Positions 29,601 through 36,025 of a stretch of 50,480 bases of DNA are shown here, one piece after another. The notes beneath the pieces were generated by a model, which worked only from the letters and a program-made list of their open reading frames with translations, was not told the origin of the DNA and searched no databases. The DNA comes from Verrucomicrobiota bacterium (GTDB lineage: Bacteria > Verrucomicrobiota > Verrucomicrobiia > Limisphaerales > JACRJZ01). Both the position numbers and the translations under genes were made by a program. Position 1 is the first letter of the stretch; every line of letters starts with the position of its first letter. The stretch spans positions 1-50,480 of the forward strand of contig JACRJZ010000142.1 of assembly GCA_016219875.1 (NCBI GenBank), written 5' to 3'.

Positions 29601-29688
29601 GTGTCAGGGCAAGCCAGCCCGTCAAAGCGCCCAGCAGGTGTCGAAATCCTTGTGCGGCGGGTTGGCAGAAACCGAGAGACGTTGTCAT
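17632..29688 (-). CDS. Giant secreted CotH-kinase / lamin-tail / beta-helix surface protein
   Basis: This gene encodes about 4018 residues with a signal peptide (MTTSLGFCQ...LSADA). The order is: an N-terminal PPNDNFANG domain (31-190); many Ig-like domains of about 95 residues (to about 1370), interrupted by two similar jelly-roll modules beginning 'WKYLDDGSNQGTAWR' or 'WRFLDDGSDQGTAWR' (near 455 and 1115); SbsA-like Ig domains (1376-1585); a first lamin-tail domain (near 1586); a CotH kinase domain (about 1870-2250) with the GHDWDTI motif near 2148; a parallel beta-helix (2340-2730); six more lamin-tail domains (2860-3740); and a Ca2+-binding 'DQDGLPDVWE' segment (about 3806-3856) with two final repeats. 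It is probably exported and cell-surface anchored. ATG 29688 begins the signal peptide. Confidence 0.85.
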   Translation of the reverse strand: MTTSLGFCQPAAQGFRHLLGALTGWLALTLSADAAAPPNDNFANGTILRGRFIVAEGTTVGATHEAGEPYPYYSSGANSSWWFWTAQGSGAVQINLTNSLYQQGGTYDTVIAVHTGNALNALSLVASNDDSFGLWSRVDFTAVRGVTYRIQIGGFSSQEGLVQLNLFGPASTNANVPPFVALAYPTSGTVLRSGDIPITTDAYDDYGGISNVTFHVDGVLVARDTIHPYTGTWTNAPMGDHQIFAVAMDNSGLRTTSSVATVSVLFNSKPTVALVSPTNDAAFVVPTGIFFEATADDDDGVARVDFYANSQLVGQADVRPYRYSWYNAYRGVYALQAVAVDNFGARATSAPVAITVTGNYPPNAYVYQPYDGQSFLLGAPISVYASGYDNDGVITNLVVFANGQPLAQIDQSVLTFTWSNAPLGVSILTALATDDSGATNTPSAMSITVTPAPTTNVLVAAGADWKYLDDGSNQGTAWRAPVFDDSSWSNGVAELGFGDAADGRPEATLIRRYNSGGQQIITYYFRRAFVVPDASRYDSLALLLKRDDGAVVYLNGTEIRRDNMPSGTITATTFASGSPSDDGATFRSSTMSASALVSGTNVVAVEMHQNNSTSSDISFDLSLAGLSTGAASNGPPTVTLTSPTNGSAYALSGTVYDPLLLTLTAGAADEYGIARVEFYANDDYMGQDRLPPYTYEWYPTANNWVLTAVAVDGFGARATSAPVAITVTGNYAPYLFVSTPQSGISLSAPATIQFSAEVHDYDGTVSNVALFSGTNLLVLAPFSGNPFDFTWTNVPLGTYSFDFVATDNRGAVATSSVMSVSVVPNTPPLIALISPPDGAGFVAPASIALQATATDIDGVARVEFFAGANKLGESTASPYAFAWTSVPVGEYPLTAVTHDLLGLSATSAVVNVRVTNNAPPVVSITAPPENSEFDAPTNITIAASASDPDGNGIARVEFYGDGARLGDDTTEPFSFVWTNTPIGRRALWAIAVDGVGIRGTSAVVNLIVHGNLTPTVSITAPGNNATVVVPTNGLGTNVLITATAADADGSISNVQFFAGTTFLGEDATSPYSINWTNYALGAVALRAVATDNQGGLGTSAPVNITFVTGGEPSTLVAPGAVWRFLDDGSDQGTAWRTLAFDDSAWPSGPGQLGFSSGPAENDEATFLNRYGTNGQQAITYFFRRRFNVNNPAAYRSLTLQLKRDDGAVVYLNGVEIVRELMPSGTVFYYTLASNAQDDGVNFWPFSVTPALLVAGANVLAVEVHQSSTTSSDISFDLSLSGVTTNARPAIALTTPADGALFGAPADILLAATATDGDGTIANVTFYADRTNQLARLTNAPYSFTWQNVPIGTYALSAVAADNEGARATSQVATVFVMVSSVPTVASFEPAAGVVTNLTHLTVNFSEPIQGVNASDLLLNGVPATGVAGSIAAYTFSFPPLAEGPVAVTWAVDHGIIDREAPPKSFLGTGAGETVLYTLVDLTPPTVTSVDPVPGAALRVLTPITVGFSEPVSGMSASALLLDGRAARRVSGSLAGPYVFEFDSPATGAVRMAWAANHGIHDQSAARHAFAGGAWSYSLDPTAPAANVVINEIMFHPSSEQTDEEYVELFNRGAAPVDLTGWRLNRGVNFTFPSVMLPGGDFLVVAANTNAFAAKYPGVAHVVGNWRGTLRNSHDQIELEDAGGNRVNAVTYADEGDWAIRIRSTQYPQGWDWLCEADGLGQSFELMNPALPNDSGQNWASSLTPEGTPGRANSVASANLAPLVLNVAHAPLVPRSTDAVIVTARLLDEQPGVTVAVFSRNASSSTPPAFTATPMWDDGQHGDGLANDGEFGALLPAQADHAVVEFFVRATDAGGRTRAWPAPARQSDTVSFAQTCNALYGVDDSPTAGGQAEFRLVLTQNERNTLAALSRNSDAQMNATLITVDGVETRLRYNTGIRYRGAGTRYANPPNLRVLIPSDRTWNGVGAFNLNSQYTHAQVAGFTIASKAGLQTEWHRAVRIRVNGENIAGSGSPQFGSYVHQESRDADFADRHFPNDPGGNIYAGITGSHTARLAYLGTSPSDYLSAGYVKQSNGSENDWSDLIQLTDVLNNTPDQDYTAAVRQVVDMDEWMLYFALFTMTTSMETSLGTGYGDDFAMYRGFLDPRFKLLGHDWDTILNEGDTRGATNASLFRAASAQLPTITRFIRWPDFVPLYYAQLKRLCETVFAPEQLNPLLDQTLGSWVPQTTINNMKTFGAGRRNYVLSQIPTGLSISHSLGSSGGFPYTSTPTVRLSGRAHAIETRKVFVNDSQAVWSAWDARWTNTVTLVPGLNRVLVRALNTNDVEFERAFIDIWYYSGAGQTFSGAISADTTWTAAAGPYSVTANLTIGAGATLTIEPGTVLYLGSGVNLTVANGARLLAEGTATAPIRFTRMPGSTTSWGGITVNGGAGSPETRIAHALFEFNGSTALHANDADVFLDHLTFAATDRQYVSLDGSSFVVSDCVFPTATGSFELVHGTRGIKSGGRGLFLRNFFGAASGYNDVVDFTGGNRPGPAVQFINNVFTGSGDDHLDLDGTDAWVEGNIFLHVHKNGSPDTASAVSGGDDGARTSEVTIIGNLFYDCDHAAMAKQGNFFTLLNNTVVRQTKQGGTDTDSGVVCLADEGTAEGAGMLLEGNILYDIEKLAQNVTAAVVTFTNNLMPQEWSGPGGGNASLDPLFKHVPQLSETVFTNWAHAQILRQWFSLDIGSPALGAGPDGRDLGAPLKSQISNLKSQMGAAISGEPAEVTSQTNATLVVGPWRTGQGIPSAGWPDGAGFTHYKWRLDGGAWSAETPTATPITLTGLAFGPHRVEVTATRDAGLYQDDPAYGPDAVVTASRTWVVSAEAPSVRLNEILANNQESVAAEGRFPDLIELVNSGSDPVDLAGFGLSDNLDEPFKFTFPPGTVLAPGAYLVLYADAESTPPGLHTGWSLKQEGDNVCLFAANGQLVDSVSFGLQVPDFSIGRLDSLSRRTGEGQGEGSGEDWALTLPTFGFANVAVRTTSPRTLKINEWLASGTTPVADDFIELFNPESDPVALGGLFLTDNPVGAPARHRLAPLSFVLGGGFAVFIADGNVGGGANHLGFGLPAEQGLIGLFDADLSLIDSVIYGQQTLNVAQGRGPDGGGDFLALPVATPGAPNPAAVLPGGPRLVINEVLAKNISALTNSAGASPEYVELFNATANDLDLGGLSLSDSLASPRKYVFASGLVLPSGGYYLLFCDGSAPASATNTGFGIKANGDGVYLFDTIANGGSLLDSVTYGVQANDYSIGRVPSGDTNWVLTLPTPASANLAASLGDPRLIKVNEWMANPTSGDDWFELNNPNPQPVAISGLGLSDNLRTPASRLNFRIAPLSFLGTGLYGYERFIADNRPGNGPDHVTFRLDAGGESIGVSLPDATLIDSVVFGPQNLGVSEGRLPDGGTNIVRFPTTPTPADANFLPLTSVVINEVLTATPLGGLLEDAVELRNVSAVPVNLKNWCLSDALHNLTKFRITNDVIVPPGGYVVFYEYQFNAIVGDPSSFGLDGVHGDELYLSAADASGQLTGYRTSAAFGPADAGVSFGRQVNSAGQVDYVATKERTLGADEAATLEDFRTGTGRRNALPKIGPVIFSEIMYHPLDLPGPADNVRDEYVELQNLTGDAVPLFDPAQPTNTWRLRGGVDFNFPRNVTLAAGEQILVVSFDPANDAASLAAFHSAYSVASGTRLFGPYSGKLDNGGEALELRKPGPPVPAGFADSGFVPYITVERLEYQDEAPWDAAADGTGLSLHRSRQSGYGNEPRNWFAAVPTPGGRAGSGDFDQDGLPDVWEVAHQFNPSDPTDAHLDPDGDGMTNLHEYLAGTDPRDGSSVLRVTLQQELAETGTNVVLQFPGLRGRTYSVLSAETAAAIGVLLTDIDPLPVDQMVTVTHALPPNTPRRFYRVISPSLKSTVKVSLLQDDAGVATHAVVQFLGLAGQSYSVLSAQGLPPTWQVLTNLPPLPFTGVISVTNPVPAGATFHYYDVLTPTWP
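20697..20741. repeat. CCCTCACCC/CTCTCCC repeat inserted in frame in the giant gene
   Basis: The sequence CCCTCACCCTGACC followed by the hairpin TTCTCCCGTCCGACGGGAGA is translated as DSLSRRTGEGQGEGSGE. A paralogous position elsewhere in the same protein has only PSGDTN between SIGR and WVLTLPT, so this is an extra piece that kept the frame open. Confidence 0.7.
21434..21468. repeat. ATTTGAG tandem repeat in the giant gene
   Basis: About four and a half copies of the 7-mer ATTTGAG are translated as LKSQISNLKSQM on the minus strand, between the beta-helix and the next lamin-tail part. It is AT-rich and unlike the surrounding codon use. Confidence 0.75.
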
Positions 29689-30035
29689 AAGTGCGCGGAG
29701 CGTAAATTTCGGAGAACTTACCCGGCAACTGGAGTTTGTCACAACTTGTGTAATGTAAATTGTTTGTCCGCGCGAGGGCCGGCCGCGCCGCCGCCCATGC
29801 TGATCAAGCGTCACTCGGCACGCGGTTGTTCCAGCCGGAGAAACGCTCGGAACCGGTCAGCTCAAGCTGAAGAGTGAGACGGCTAACCGTTTCAGTTTGC
29901 TGCGAGTGGGACGACCGCTCTGGGCTTCTCCCGCTTCGTCCTGGCCTTGGTCCAAACTTGACCACCCCATCCACCGCGCTTCGCTGGATTTGAGATGCCA
30001 GATTGCAGATTTCAGATTTGGCAGCGGCGCGCGGG

Positions 30036-30245
30036 TTGGCGGCGCGTTTCGTCATCAACGACCTGAACAAGCCGCAGGTGGATTTGTGGCGGGCCATCAT
30101 CGAGTCGCCGGAAGACCTGGTGCGGCACGCGACGCTCTGGCGGGCGCAGCACGAGGACCGGCGGCAGTATTACGACCAGGTGCGCGACGAGTTCAACCGG
30201 ACCAGCCGGCCCGCGAGGGCTTGCAAAGCCACGACGAACGGGTGA
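30036..30245 (+). pseudogene. Remnant of a D12-class adenine-specific DNA methyltransferase
   Basis: A short frame encodes FVINDLNKPQVDLWRAI followed by ESPEDLV and YYDQVRDEFN. This matches the internal part of Dam-type (D12 class) N6-adenine methyltransferases, where 'INDLNK..L...W..I' and 'YY..VR..FN' are conserved; the N-terminal SAM-binding FxGxG and the DPPY motif are both missing. Upstream is a low-complexity AGATTTCAGATTTG stretch (29985-30020) related to the ATTTGAG array in the giant gene. The reading frame ends in unrelated sequence at 30243. It is a decayed fragment, not a working gene. The rest of 29689-30284 shows nothing else. Confidence 0.6.
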
Positions 30246-30284
30246 GCATCTCACACCGAAAACTCGACCGCAGAACATCCGTCC

Positions 30285-32135
30285 ATGAAACACACTCTGC
30301 CTTTCGCAACCCTGGCCGCGGCGCTGCTGCTCGCGGCTCCGGCCCCTGCCGCCCCGGCGCAACGCGCCCGGCCCCGCCAAAACAAACCCGAAATCCCCGA
30401 AGTCGCCCGCGCGGACGCGATCTGCTTTGCCTATTACACGGTGAACCGGGGCGTGCTCAAGCTCACCGCTCAGCTTTACCCGCTGAAGGACGGCGAGAGC
30501 CGCGCGGCGAAACTGGAAATCAAGGCCGGCCGCAATTGGAAAACCGCCGCCACCACGCGCGTCACCGAGGAGGACTACAACAACTACCGCCAGGACAAGA
30601 CCTGGACCGCGCATTTCCGCGTCGAGCTGTGGGACGAGAGCCGCAGCGCGCCTTACCGCGTCAGCGCCCTTGACGGGGTGGCGACTTACGAGGGAACCCT
30701 TCGCGCCAACCCGATCGGCAAGCGCGAGCTGGTCGTGGCTGCCTTCACCGGCAACTCGAACCAGGACCGCCGCCTCAAGGCGGACCTCATCGCCAATCTC
30801 AAAGCGCAGGACCCCGACCTGCTGTTCTTCTCGGGCGACCAATCCTACGATCACGTGGATCATCTGGGCGCCTGGTTGCTGTTCGGACGCCAGTTCGGCG
30901 AGATCATCAAGGACCGCCCGATGGTCAGCATCCCGGACGACCATGACATCGGCCAGGGCAACCTCTGGGGCGCGGGCGGCAAGGTGTCCACCAACGCGGC
31001 CGGCGACGACGGCGGTTACTTCATGCCGGTGGAATACGTGAAGGCCGTCGAGCGCGCGCAGACCTGGCACCTCCCCGACCCCGTGGACCCGGCGCCCGTC
31101 GAGCGCGGGATCGGGGTCTATTTCACCGCGCTGAACTGGGGCGGCGTCAGCTTCGCCATCCTCGAGGACCGCAAGTTCAAGACCGGTCCGAACGGGCCGC
31201 TGCAACTCAAGCCCCAGTTCGCTCCGCGCCCCGACTGGGTGACGAACGCCGACTACGACCCGAAATCCCTCGACGTGCCCGGGGCGAACTTGCTCGGCGC
31301 ACGACAGGAGAAATTACTCAAGGCGTGGGGCGAAGACTGGTCCGGCGCGGAATTCAAGGCCGTGCTGTCGCAAACGATCTTCAGCTACGCCACGCACATT
31401 TCGCAGGGCAACCGCCTGCTGGCGGACCTCGACTCGAACGGCTGGCCGCAGTCGGGCCGCCGTCGCGCCGTGAACTTGATGCGGCGCTGCTTCGCTTTCC
31501 ACATCTGCGGCGACCAGCATCTTGGCTGCGTGGCGCAATACGGCCTCGACGACTGGCGCGATGCGAGCCTAGCCTTCTGCGTGCCGTCCATCGTGAACTA
31601 CTATCCGCGCAAGTGGCTCCCGCTCGGTCCGGCGACGCGCGCGATCGCAGGCCCGCTGCCCAACCTCGGCGATTACACCGAGGGTTTCGGCAACAAGCTG
31701 ACGATGTTCACCTACGCCAATCCGACCGCCTTCCCCGCGCCGCTGACGAACCTCGCGGCCAGCGCCAGCGGCCACGGCCTCGTGCGCTTCGACAAAGCCG
31801 CGCGCAAGATCACCATCGAATGTTGGCCGCGGGGCGTGGACGTCACCCAGCCCGGCGCGAAGCAATACCCCGGCTGGCCTATCACGATTGACCAAGCGGA
31901 CAACTACCGCCGCAAACCCGTCGCGTGGCTGCCGGAGGTGGAAGCCCCGGCGGGGATCACGGCGCCGGTGGTGCAGGTGGTGGATGAGCGCAGCGGGGAG
32001 GTGGTCTATACGCTGCGGGCGAAGACACCGCGCTTCAAGCCGTGGGTCTTTGCCGACGGCAGCTACACGGCGAAAATTGGCGAGCCGCCGGCCCGCGTGA
32101 AGACCCTGACCCGGCAACGCACCGCCCAACCCTGA
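30285..32135 (+). CDS. Secreted PhoD-like metallophosphatase
   Basis: This 616-residue protein has a signal peptide (to about residue 24, APAAPA-QR), a short N-terminal beta domain, and a PhoD/alkaline-phosphatase-D type metallophosphatase fold. Metal-binding motifs are visible: SGDQSYDH (183-190), DDHD (218-221) and CGDQH near the C-terminal half (408-412). Enzymes of this family hydrolyse phosphomono- or diesters outside the cytoplasm, often with Ca2+ and Fe3+. The region about 225-340 is an insertion typical of verrucomicrobial members. ATG 30285 begins the signal peptide. It lies 10 bp ahead of a sulfatase on the same strand and is probably co-transcribed with it. Confidence 0.85.
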   Translation: MKHTLPFATLAAALLLAAPAPAAPAQRARPRQNKPEIPEVARADAICFAYYTVNRGVLKLTAQLYPLKDGESRAAKLEIKAGRNWKTAATTRVTEEDYNNYRQDKTWTAHFRVELWDESRSAPYRVSALDGVATYEGTLRANPIGKRELVVAAFTGNSNQDRRLKADLIANLKAQDPDLLFFSGDQSYDHVDHLGAWLLFGRQFGEIIKDRPMVSIPDDHDIGQGNLWGAGGKVSTNAAGDDGGYFMPVEYVKAVERAQTWHLPDPVDPAPVERGIGVYFTALNWGGVSFAILEDRKFKTGPNGPLQLKPQFAPRPDWVTNADYDPKSLDVPGANLLGARQEKLLKAWGEDWSGAEFKAVLSQTIFSYATHISQGNRLLADLDSNGWPQSGRRRAVNLMRRCFAFHICGDQHLGCVAQYGLDDWRDASLAFCVPSIVNYYPRKWLPLGPATRAIAGPLPNLGDYTEGFGNKLTMFTYANPTAFPAPLTNLAASASGHGLVRFDKAARKITIECWPRGVDVTQPGAKQYPGWPITIDQADNYRRKPVAWLPEVEAPAGITAPVVQVVDERSGEVVYTLRAKTPRFKPWVFADGSYTAKIGEPPARVKTLTRQRTAQP

Positions 32136-32145
32136 ATTCCGTCGC

Positions 32146-33600
32146 ATGAAATCACCCCTGATTCCTCTGGCCTCACTGCTGTTCGCCGCGGTCGCTCACG
32201 CAGCGGACAAGCCCAACATCCTCTTCCTCTTCGCCGACGATCAGCGCGCCGACACCATCGCCGCCCACGGCAATCCGAACATCAAGACGCCGAACCTGGA
32301 CAAGTTGGTCGCTTCCGGCTTCAGCTTCCGGGGCAATTACATTTTCGGCGGCAACAGCGGCGCCGTCTGCATGCCCAGCCGGGCCATGCTGATGACCGGC
32401 AAGTCGTGGTTCCACATCGACACCGTGGCGCTCAAGGGCGAGAAGCTCCTGCCGGAACTCTTGCAGGAACACGGCTACGTCACCTTCGGCACCGGCAAAT
32501 GGCACAACGGCCAGCCTTCCTGGCTGCGGGCTTTCCAGCGCGGAAAGACGGTCATGTTCGGCGGCATGGCGGATCACACCAAGGTGCCGGTTCGCGATCT
32601 CGGCCCGGACGGCAAGCTGACGGCGGAGCGCATCGGCAAGAAGTTTTCCAGCGAGTTGTTTGCGGATTCCGCCATCGAGTTCCTCAAGAGCCGCGACAAG
32701 ACCAAGCCCTTCTTCGCCTACGTGGCCTTCACCGCGCCGCACGATCCGCGGATGCCGCCGGCGGCGTTTCGCAAGCCGTACTACCGCCAGTTGCCGCCGC
32801 TGCCCGCGAACTTCCTGCCGCAGCTTCCTTTCGACAACGGCATGATGAAGGGCGGCCGCGACGAGAACCTCGGCGCGTGGCCGCGCACCGAGGCGATGAT
32901 CCGCGACCAACTGGCCGAGTACTACGGGCTGATCACGCACCTGGACGGGCAGGTGGGACGAATCCTCGACACCCTGAAACAGACCGGGCAAGCAGACAAC
33001 ACGCTCATCATCTACGCCGCCGACAACGGCCTCGCGTTGGGCAGTCACGGTCTCTTGGGTAAGCAGAGCGTCTTCGAGCACAGCATGCGCGTGCCGCTGA
33101 TCTTCGCCGGGCCGGGCATTCCGCGAGGCCAGTCCACCACCGCCTTCACCTACCTGCTGGATATTTTCCCCACGCTTTGCGACGTGCTCGGCATTCAGAC
33201 CCCGGCCGATCTCGAAGGCGAAAGCTTGCGTCCGTTGTGGGAGGGAAAGAAGGAGCGGCTCCGCGATTCGGTCTTTCTGCCCTACATCCAGATTCAGCGT
33301 GCGGTGCGTGACGAACGCTGGAAGCTCATCGCTTACCCGAAGATCGACCACCTGCAGTTGTTCGACCTGCAAAGCGATCCGAACGAGCGCACCAACTTGA
33401 TCGACCGCGCCGAGTGTGCCGGCCACGTCCAGCGCTTGCAGGCGCTCCTGAAACATTGGCAGGCCAAGGTCGGTGATACGCTGGCCGTGCCCACTGAGAA
33501 CAAAGCGCCTGAGAAGATTGACCTGACCGGGCGAAGCCGCGTCCCGGACCAGTGGCAACCGGATTGGATCGTGAAGAAATACTTCGAGGAAAAGCCGTAG
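32146..33600 (+). CDS. Secreted Cys-type sulfatase
   Basis: The 484-residue exported enzyme (signal peptide to about residue 19, AVAHA-AD) belongs to the type I sulfatase family, which removes sulfate esters from sugars or other organic compounds. The FGly site is CMPSR at 75-79; Cys75 would be converted to formylglycine by a formylglycine-generating enzyme encoded elsewhere. The Asp pair that binds Ca2+ is seen in FADDQRAD (29-36), and TGKWHN follows in the middle. The C-terminal region carries 'LIAYPKIDHLQLFDLQSDPNE', typical of the family. It is likely co-transcribed with the phosphatase upstream. The natural substrate is not predictable from sequence. Confidence 0.92.
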   Translation: MKSPLIPLASLLFAAVAHAADKPNILFLFADDQRADTIAAHGNPNIKTPNLDKLVASGFSFRGNYIFGGNSGAVCMPSRAMLMTGKSWFHIDTVALKGEKLLPELLQEHGYVTFGTGKWHNGQPSWLRAFQRGKTVMFGGMADHTKVPVRDLGPDGKLTAERIGKKFSSELFADSAIEFLKSRDKTKPFFAYVAFTAPHDPRMPPAAFRKPYYRQLPPLPANFLPQLPFDNGMMKGGRDENLGAWPRTEAMIRDQLAEYYGLITHLDGQVGRILDTLKQTGQADNTLIIYAADNGLALGSHGLLGKQSVFEHSMRVPLIFAGPGIPRGQSTTAFTYLLDIFPTLCDVLGIQTPADLEGESLRPLWEGKKERLRDSVFLPYIQIQRAVRDERWKLIAYPKIDHLQLFDLQSDPNERTNLIDRAECAGHVQRLQALLKHWQAKVGDTLAVPTENKAPEKIDLTGRSRVPDQWQPDWIVKKYFEEKP

Positions 33601-33695
33601 CACTGTCGCTTTTTGGAATCGCCGCAAGGAATACAACGAAACGCCAGTCCGAGAGTTGAATCATGATCCCACACCCGATGCCGCATTCGATCCAC

Positions 33696-33847
33696 GTAGC
33701 GCAGGCTTTCCAGCCTGCCGTCTCGCCGACTTGCAGTCGGCAGGATGTGCCCAATTCCGGATCGATCTCCATTCCCACACGCCTTTGCCTGGCAATGTCC
33801 CGCAGGTTGAAAACCTGCGAAGCGGCAGACTGGAAAGTCTGCGCTAC
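33696..33847. repeat. Palindromic repeat cluster (GTAGCGCAGG type), second copy
   Basis: The unit begins GTAGCGCAGGCTTTCCAGCCTG and ends CAGACTGGAAAGTCTGCGCTAC, as at 13753-13886, with GCCGACTTGCAGTCGGC in the left half. It stays open in the frame of the following sulfatase, which makes that gene's start ambiguous. Confidence 0.7.
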
Positions 33848-33866
33848 GACGCTCGGCATCCATACG

Positions 33867-35261
33867 GTGCCTGACACTCTCCCCCCGATCCGCCGCGCCT
33901 GGACCCGCCTTGCCTTGCTCCTTTTTGCGTTTCTTTGCGTTCTTTGCGGCCACCTCTCCGGCGCTCACGCCGCGCGTCCCAACATCGTCTTCGTTCTCAC
34001 CGATGACTTCGGCTGGGGCGATCTCGGCAGCTACGGCGGTGCGTTCGTGCCCACGCCGAACCTGGACCGCATGGCGCGCGAGGGGATTCGCTTCACGCAA
34101 TTCTACGTGGCGTCGCCGATCTGCTCGCCGTCGCGCACCGGTTGCACCACCGGCATGTTTCCGGCGCGCTGGCGCATCACCAGTTACCTCCAGACGCGGA
34201 AGGGAAACGCCGCATGCGGACAGGCCGACTTTCTCGACCCCGAAGCGCCGTCGCTCGCTCGCTTGCTGAAAGCCAGCGGCTACGCCACGGCCCACATCGG
34301 CAAATGGCACATGGGAGGCGGGCGGGACGTGACCAACGCGCCGTCGATCCTCCGCTACGGCTTCGACGAATGCATCAGCACCTGGGAGAGCCCCAATCCG
34401 CATCCCGACATCACGGCCACGAACTGGATTTGGTCGCCGCAAGACAAGGTCAAGCGCTGGGACCGGACGGCGTTCTTCGTGGACCAGACGCTGGATTTTC
34501 TGCGCCGCCATCCGGGGCAGCCTTGCTACGTGAACCTCTGGCCGGACGACACGCACACGCCGTTCGTGCCCAGCCCGGCCCTGAAACAAAAATACAACGC
34601 GGCGAACAACCCGAGCGGCGAACGCAACTTCCAAGGCGTGCTGGAAGAATACGACCGCCAGATGGGCCGCCTGCTCGATGGCCTCAAGCAACTCGGCCTC
34701 GCCACCAACACGCTGGTCGTTTTCACCGGCGACAACGGCCCATCGCCTACCTACGACCACCGGCGCACCGCCGGTTTGCGCGGCTCGAAGCTGAGTCTCT
34801 ACGAAGGCGGGATTCGCGAGCCACTCCTGGTCTGGTGGCCCGGACACGCCCCGACGGGCCGCGTCAACGAGCGCACCGTGCTCACCACCGTGGACTTGCT
34901 ACCGTCGTTCTGCCAAATCGCCGGCGCGTCGATCCCTGGCGAGCTCGCCGCGAAGCTCGACGGCGAAGACTTGAGTGCCGCGTTCACCGGCGGCACCCCG
35001 ACGCGGACCAAGCCAGTGCTCTGGGAATACGGCCGCAACACCAACTCCTTCGCGTATCCCAAGGCGCCGCGTGACCGCAGCCCGAACGTGGCCGTGCGCG
35101 AGGGCGATTGGAAGTTGCTCCTCAACGCCGACGGCTCCGGCGCGGAGCTTTACGATCTCGCGGCTGATCCCAAGGAGGAAAAGGATCTGGCGACGGAAAG
35201 ACCCGACGTCACGAAGCGGCTCTCGGAGCGGGCCGTGAACTGGAGAAAGGCGCTGCCGTAA
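33867..35261 (+). CDS. Secreted Cys-type sulfatase
   Basis: This exported sulfatase has the FGly motif CSPSR (86-90 from the chosen start), metal-binding Asp residues in LTDDFGWGD (44-52) and GKWHMGGG downstream. The hydrophobic stretch WTRLALLLFAFLCVLCG followed by AHA-ARPN is the signal peptide. GTG 33867 was chosen because it gives a short n-region; the open frame extends to 33663, but that part is palindromic repeat sequence and unlikely to be original. With 464 residues it has normal length. The signal-peptide DNA includes a CTTTGCGTTCTTTGCG-type repeat. It follows the first sulfatase on the same strand but is separated by the palindrome, so co-transcription is uncertain. Confidence 0.85.
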   Translation: MPDTLPPIRRAWTRLALLLFAFLCVLCGHLSGAHAARPNIVFVLTDDFGWGDLGSYGGAFVPTPNLDRMAREGIRFTQFYVASPICSPSRTGCTTGMFPARWRITSYLQTRKGNAACGQADFLDPEAPSLARLLKASGYATAHIGKWHMGGGRDVTNAPSILRYGFDECISTWESPNPHPDITATNWIWSPQDKVKRWDRTAFFVDQTLDFLRRHPGQPCYVNLWPDDTHTPFVPSPALKQKYNAANNPSGERNFQGVLEEYDRQMGRLLDGLKQLGLATNTLVVFTGDNGPSPTYDHRRTAGLRGSKLSLYEGGIREPLLVWWPGHAPTGRVNERTVLTTVDLLPSFCQIAGASIPGELAAKLDGEDLSAAFTGGTPTRTKPVLWEYGRNTNSFAYPKAPRDRSPNVAVREGDWKLLLNADGSGAELYDLAADPKEEKDLATERPDVTKRLSERAVNWRKALP

Positions 35262-35384
35262 GACGGGTTCCGGTGGCGGCTCTGGGTCTTCGATTGTTCA
35301 TCCTCTCAGGAACCGCAAGCTCAGACATCCCGAGCCGTCCACACGGTTTTGTGGAGGCCAGGAATCGAGAAGAAGCGGCGTTCA

Positions 35385-35446
35385 CCGGGTCAGGGGACCC
35401 GGCCTACAGGCAAGGCGTGCCTTGTAGACCCGGTGCCCTCACCGGG
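35385..35446. repeat. Three-hairpin repeat
   Basis: Hairpins CCGGGTCAGGGGACCCGG (35385-35402), CAAGGCGTGCCTTG (35411-35424) and CCCGGTGCCCTCACCGGG (35429-35446) are arrayed in a row. The first and last resemble the unit at 296-343. The rest of 35262-35918 shows no gene. Confidence 0.6.
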
Positions 35447-35918
35447 CGGCCCAGGCGCGTTCCACGGCCCAGGATGTCTGAGGCTCATTCCACCCCTGCC
35501 CAGCGCCTGAGCCGTATCCCTGCCGTCGGACAGGCATCGCGCCTCTCTCCGATCTCAGTGCGGCGGGTCCGCTACGGGCATGTCGTGTGAACTGAAGCGA
35601 TCACCGTCCGGGGAATTTCGTTTACCATCCTGGCCCTGGTTCCGGCCAAGCCGGCGTCCGCAAGTTTGCGTCTGGACAACTCCGCTGCCTTGGGCCACAT
35701 ATCAGCGGTTATGATGGCGAGGCTGAGTGGCGCTTCTGTCGAGGCACGCGCCGTGGGCGGAAAAGTGCGCGCGCTGCCGGGACCTGCTGTGCCCCCGCCA
35801 TCTGGGGCAGGGACGGAGACGCGGCCCTACTTCCGGCAGCCTGGCGCGCCGGTGTCCGACCGGCTTGGCACGTGCTCCGTGGCCAATCCTCCAACCTCCG
35901 AGACCATTGCCCATCTCC

Positions 35919-36000
35919 GTAGCCCCGACGTGAGGAGGCTCCATTCAGAGAGCAGGAAGAAGTCAGAGCCTCCTCACGTCGGCTGCTACGGGTTTTGAAA
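35919..36000. mobile_element. Palindromic element A3
   Basis: The core at 35919-35989 has arms GTAGCCCCGACGTGAGG and CCTCACGTCGGCTGCTAC around a 26-base loop unlike that of A1 or A4. Its right end, GGTTTTGAAATCGC, matches the end of A4 (42247-42342) rather than A1/A2. It lies 26-37 bp before the start codon of the NHL-repeat protein. Confidence 0.7.
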
Positions 36001-36025
36001 TCGCTTCAAAGAACAAAGCGAAACT

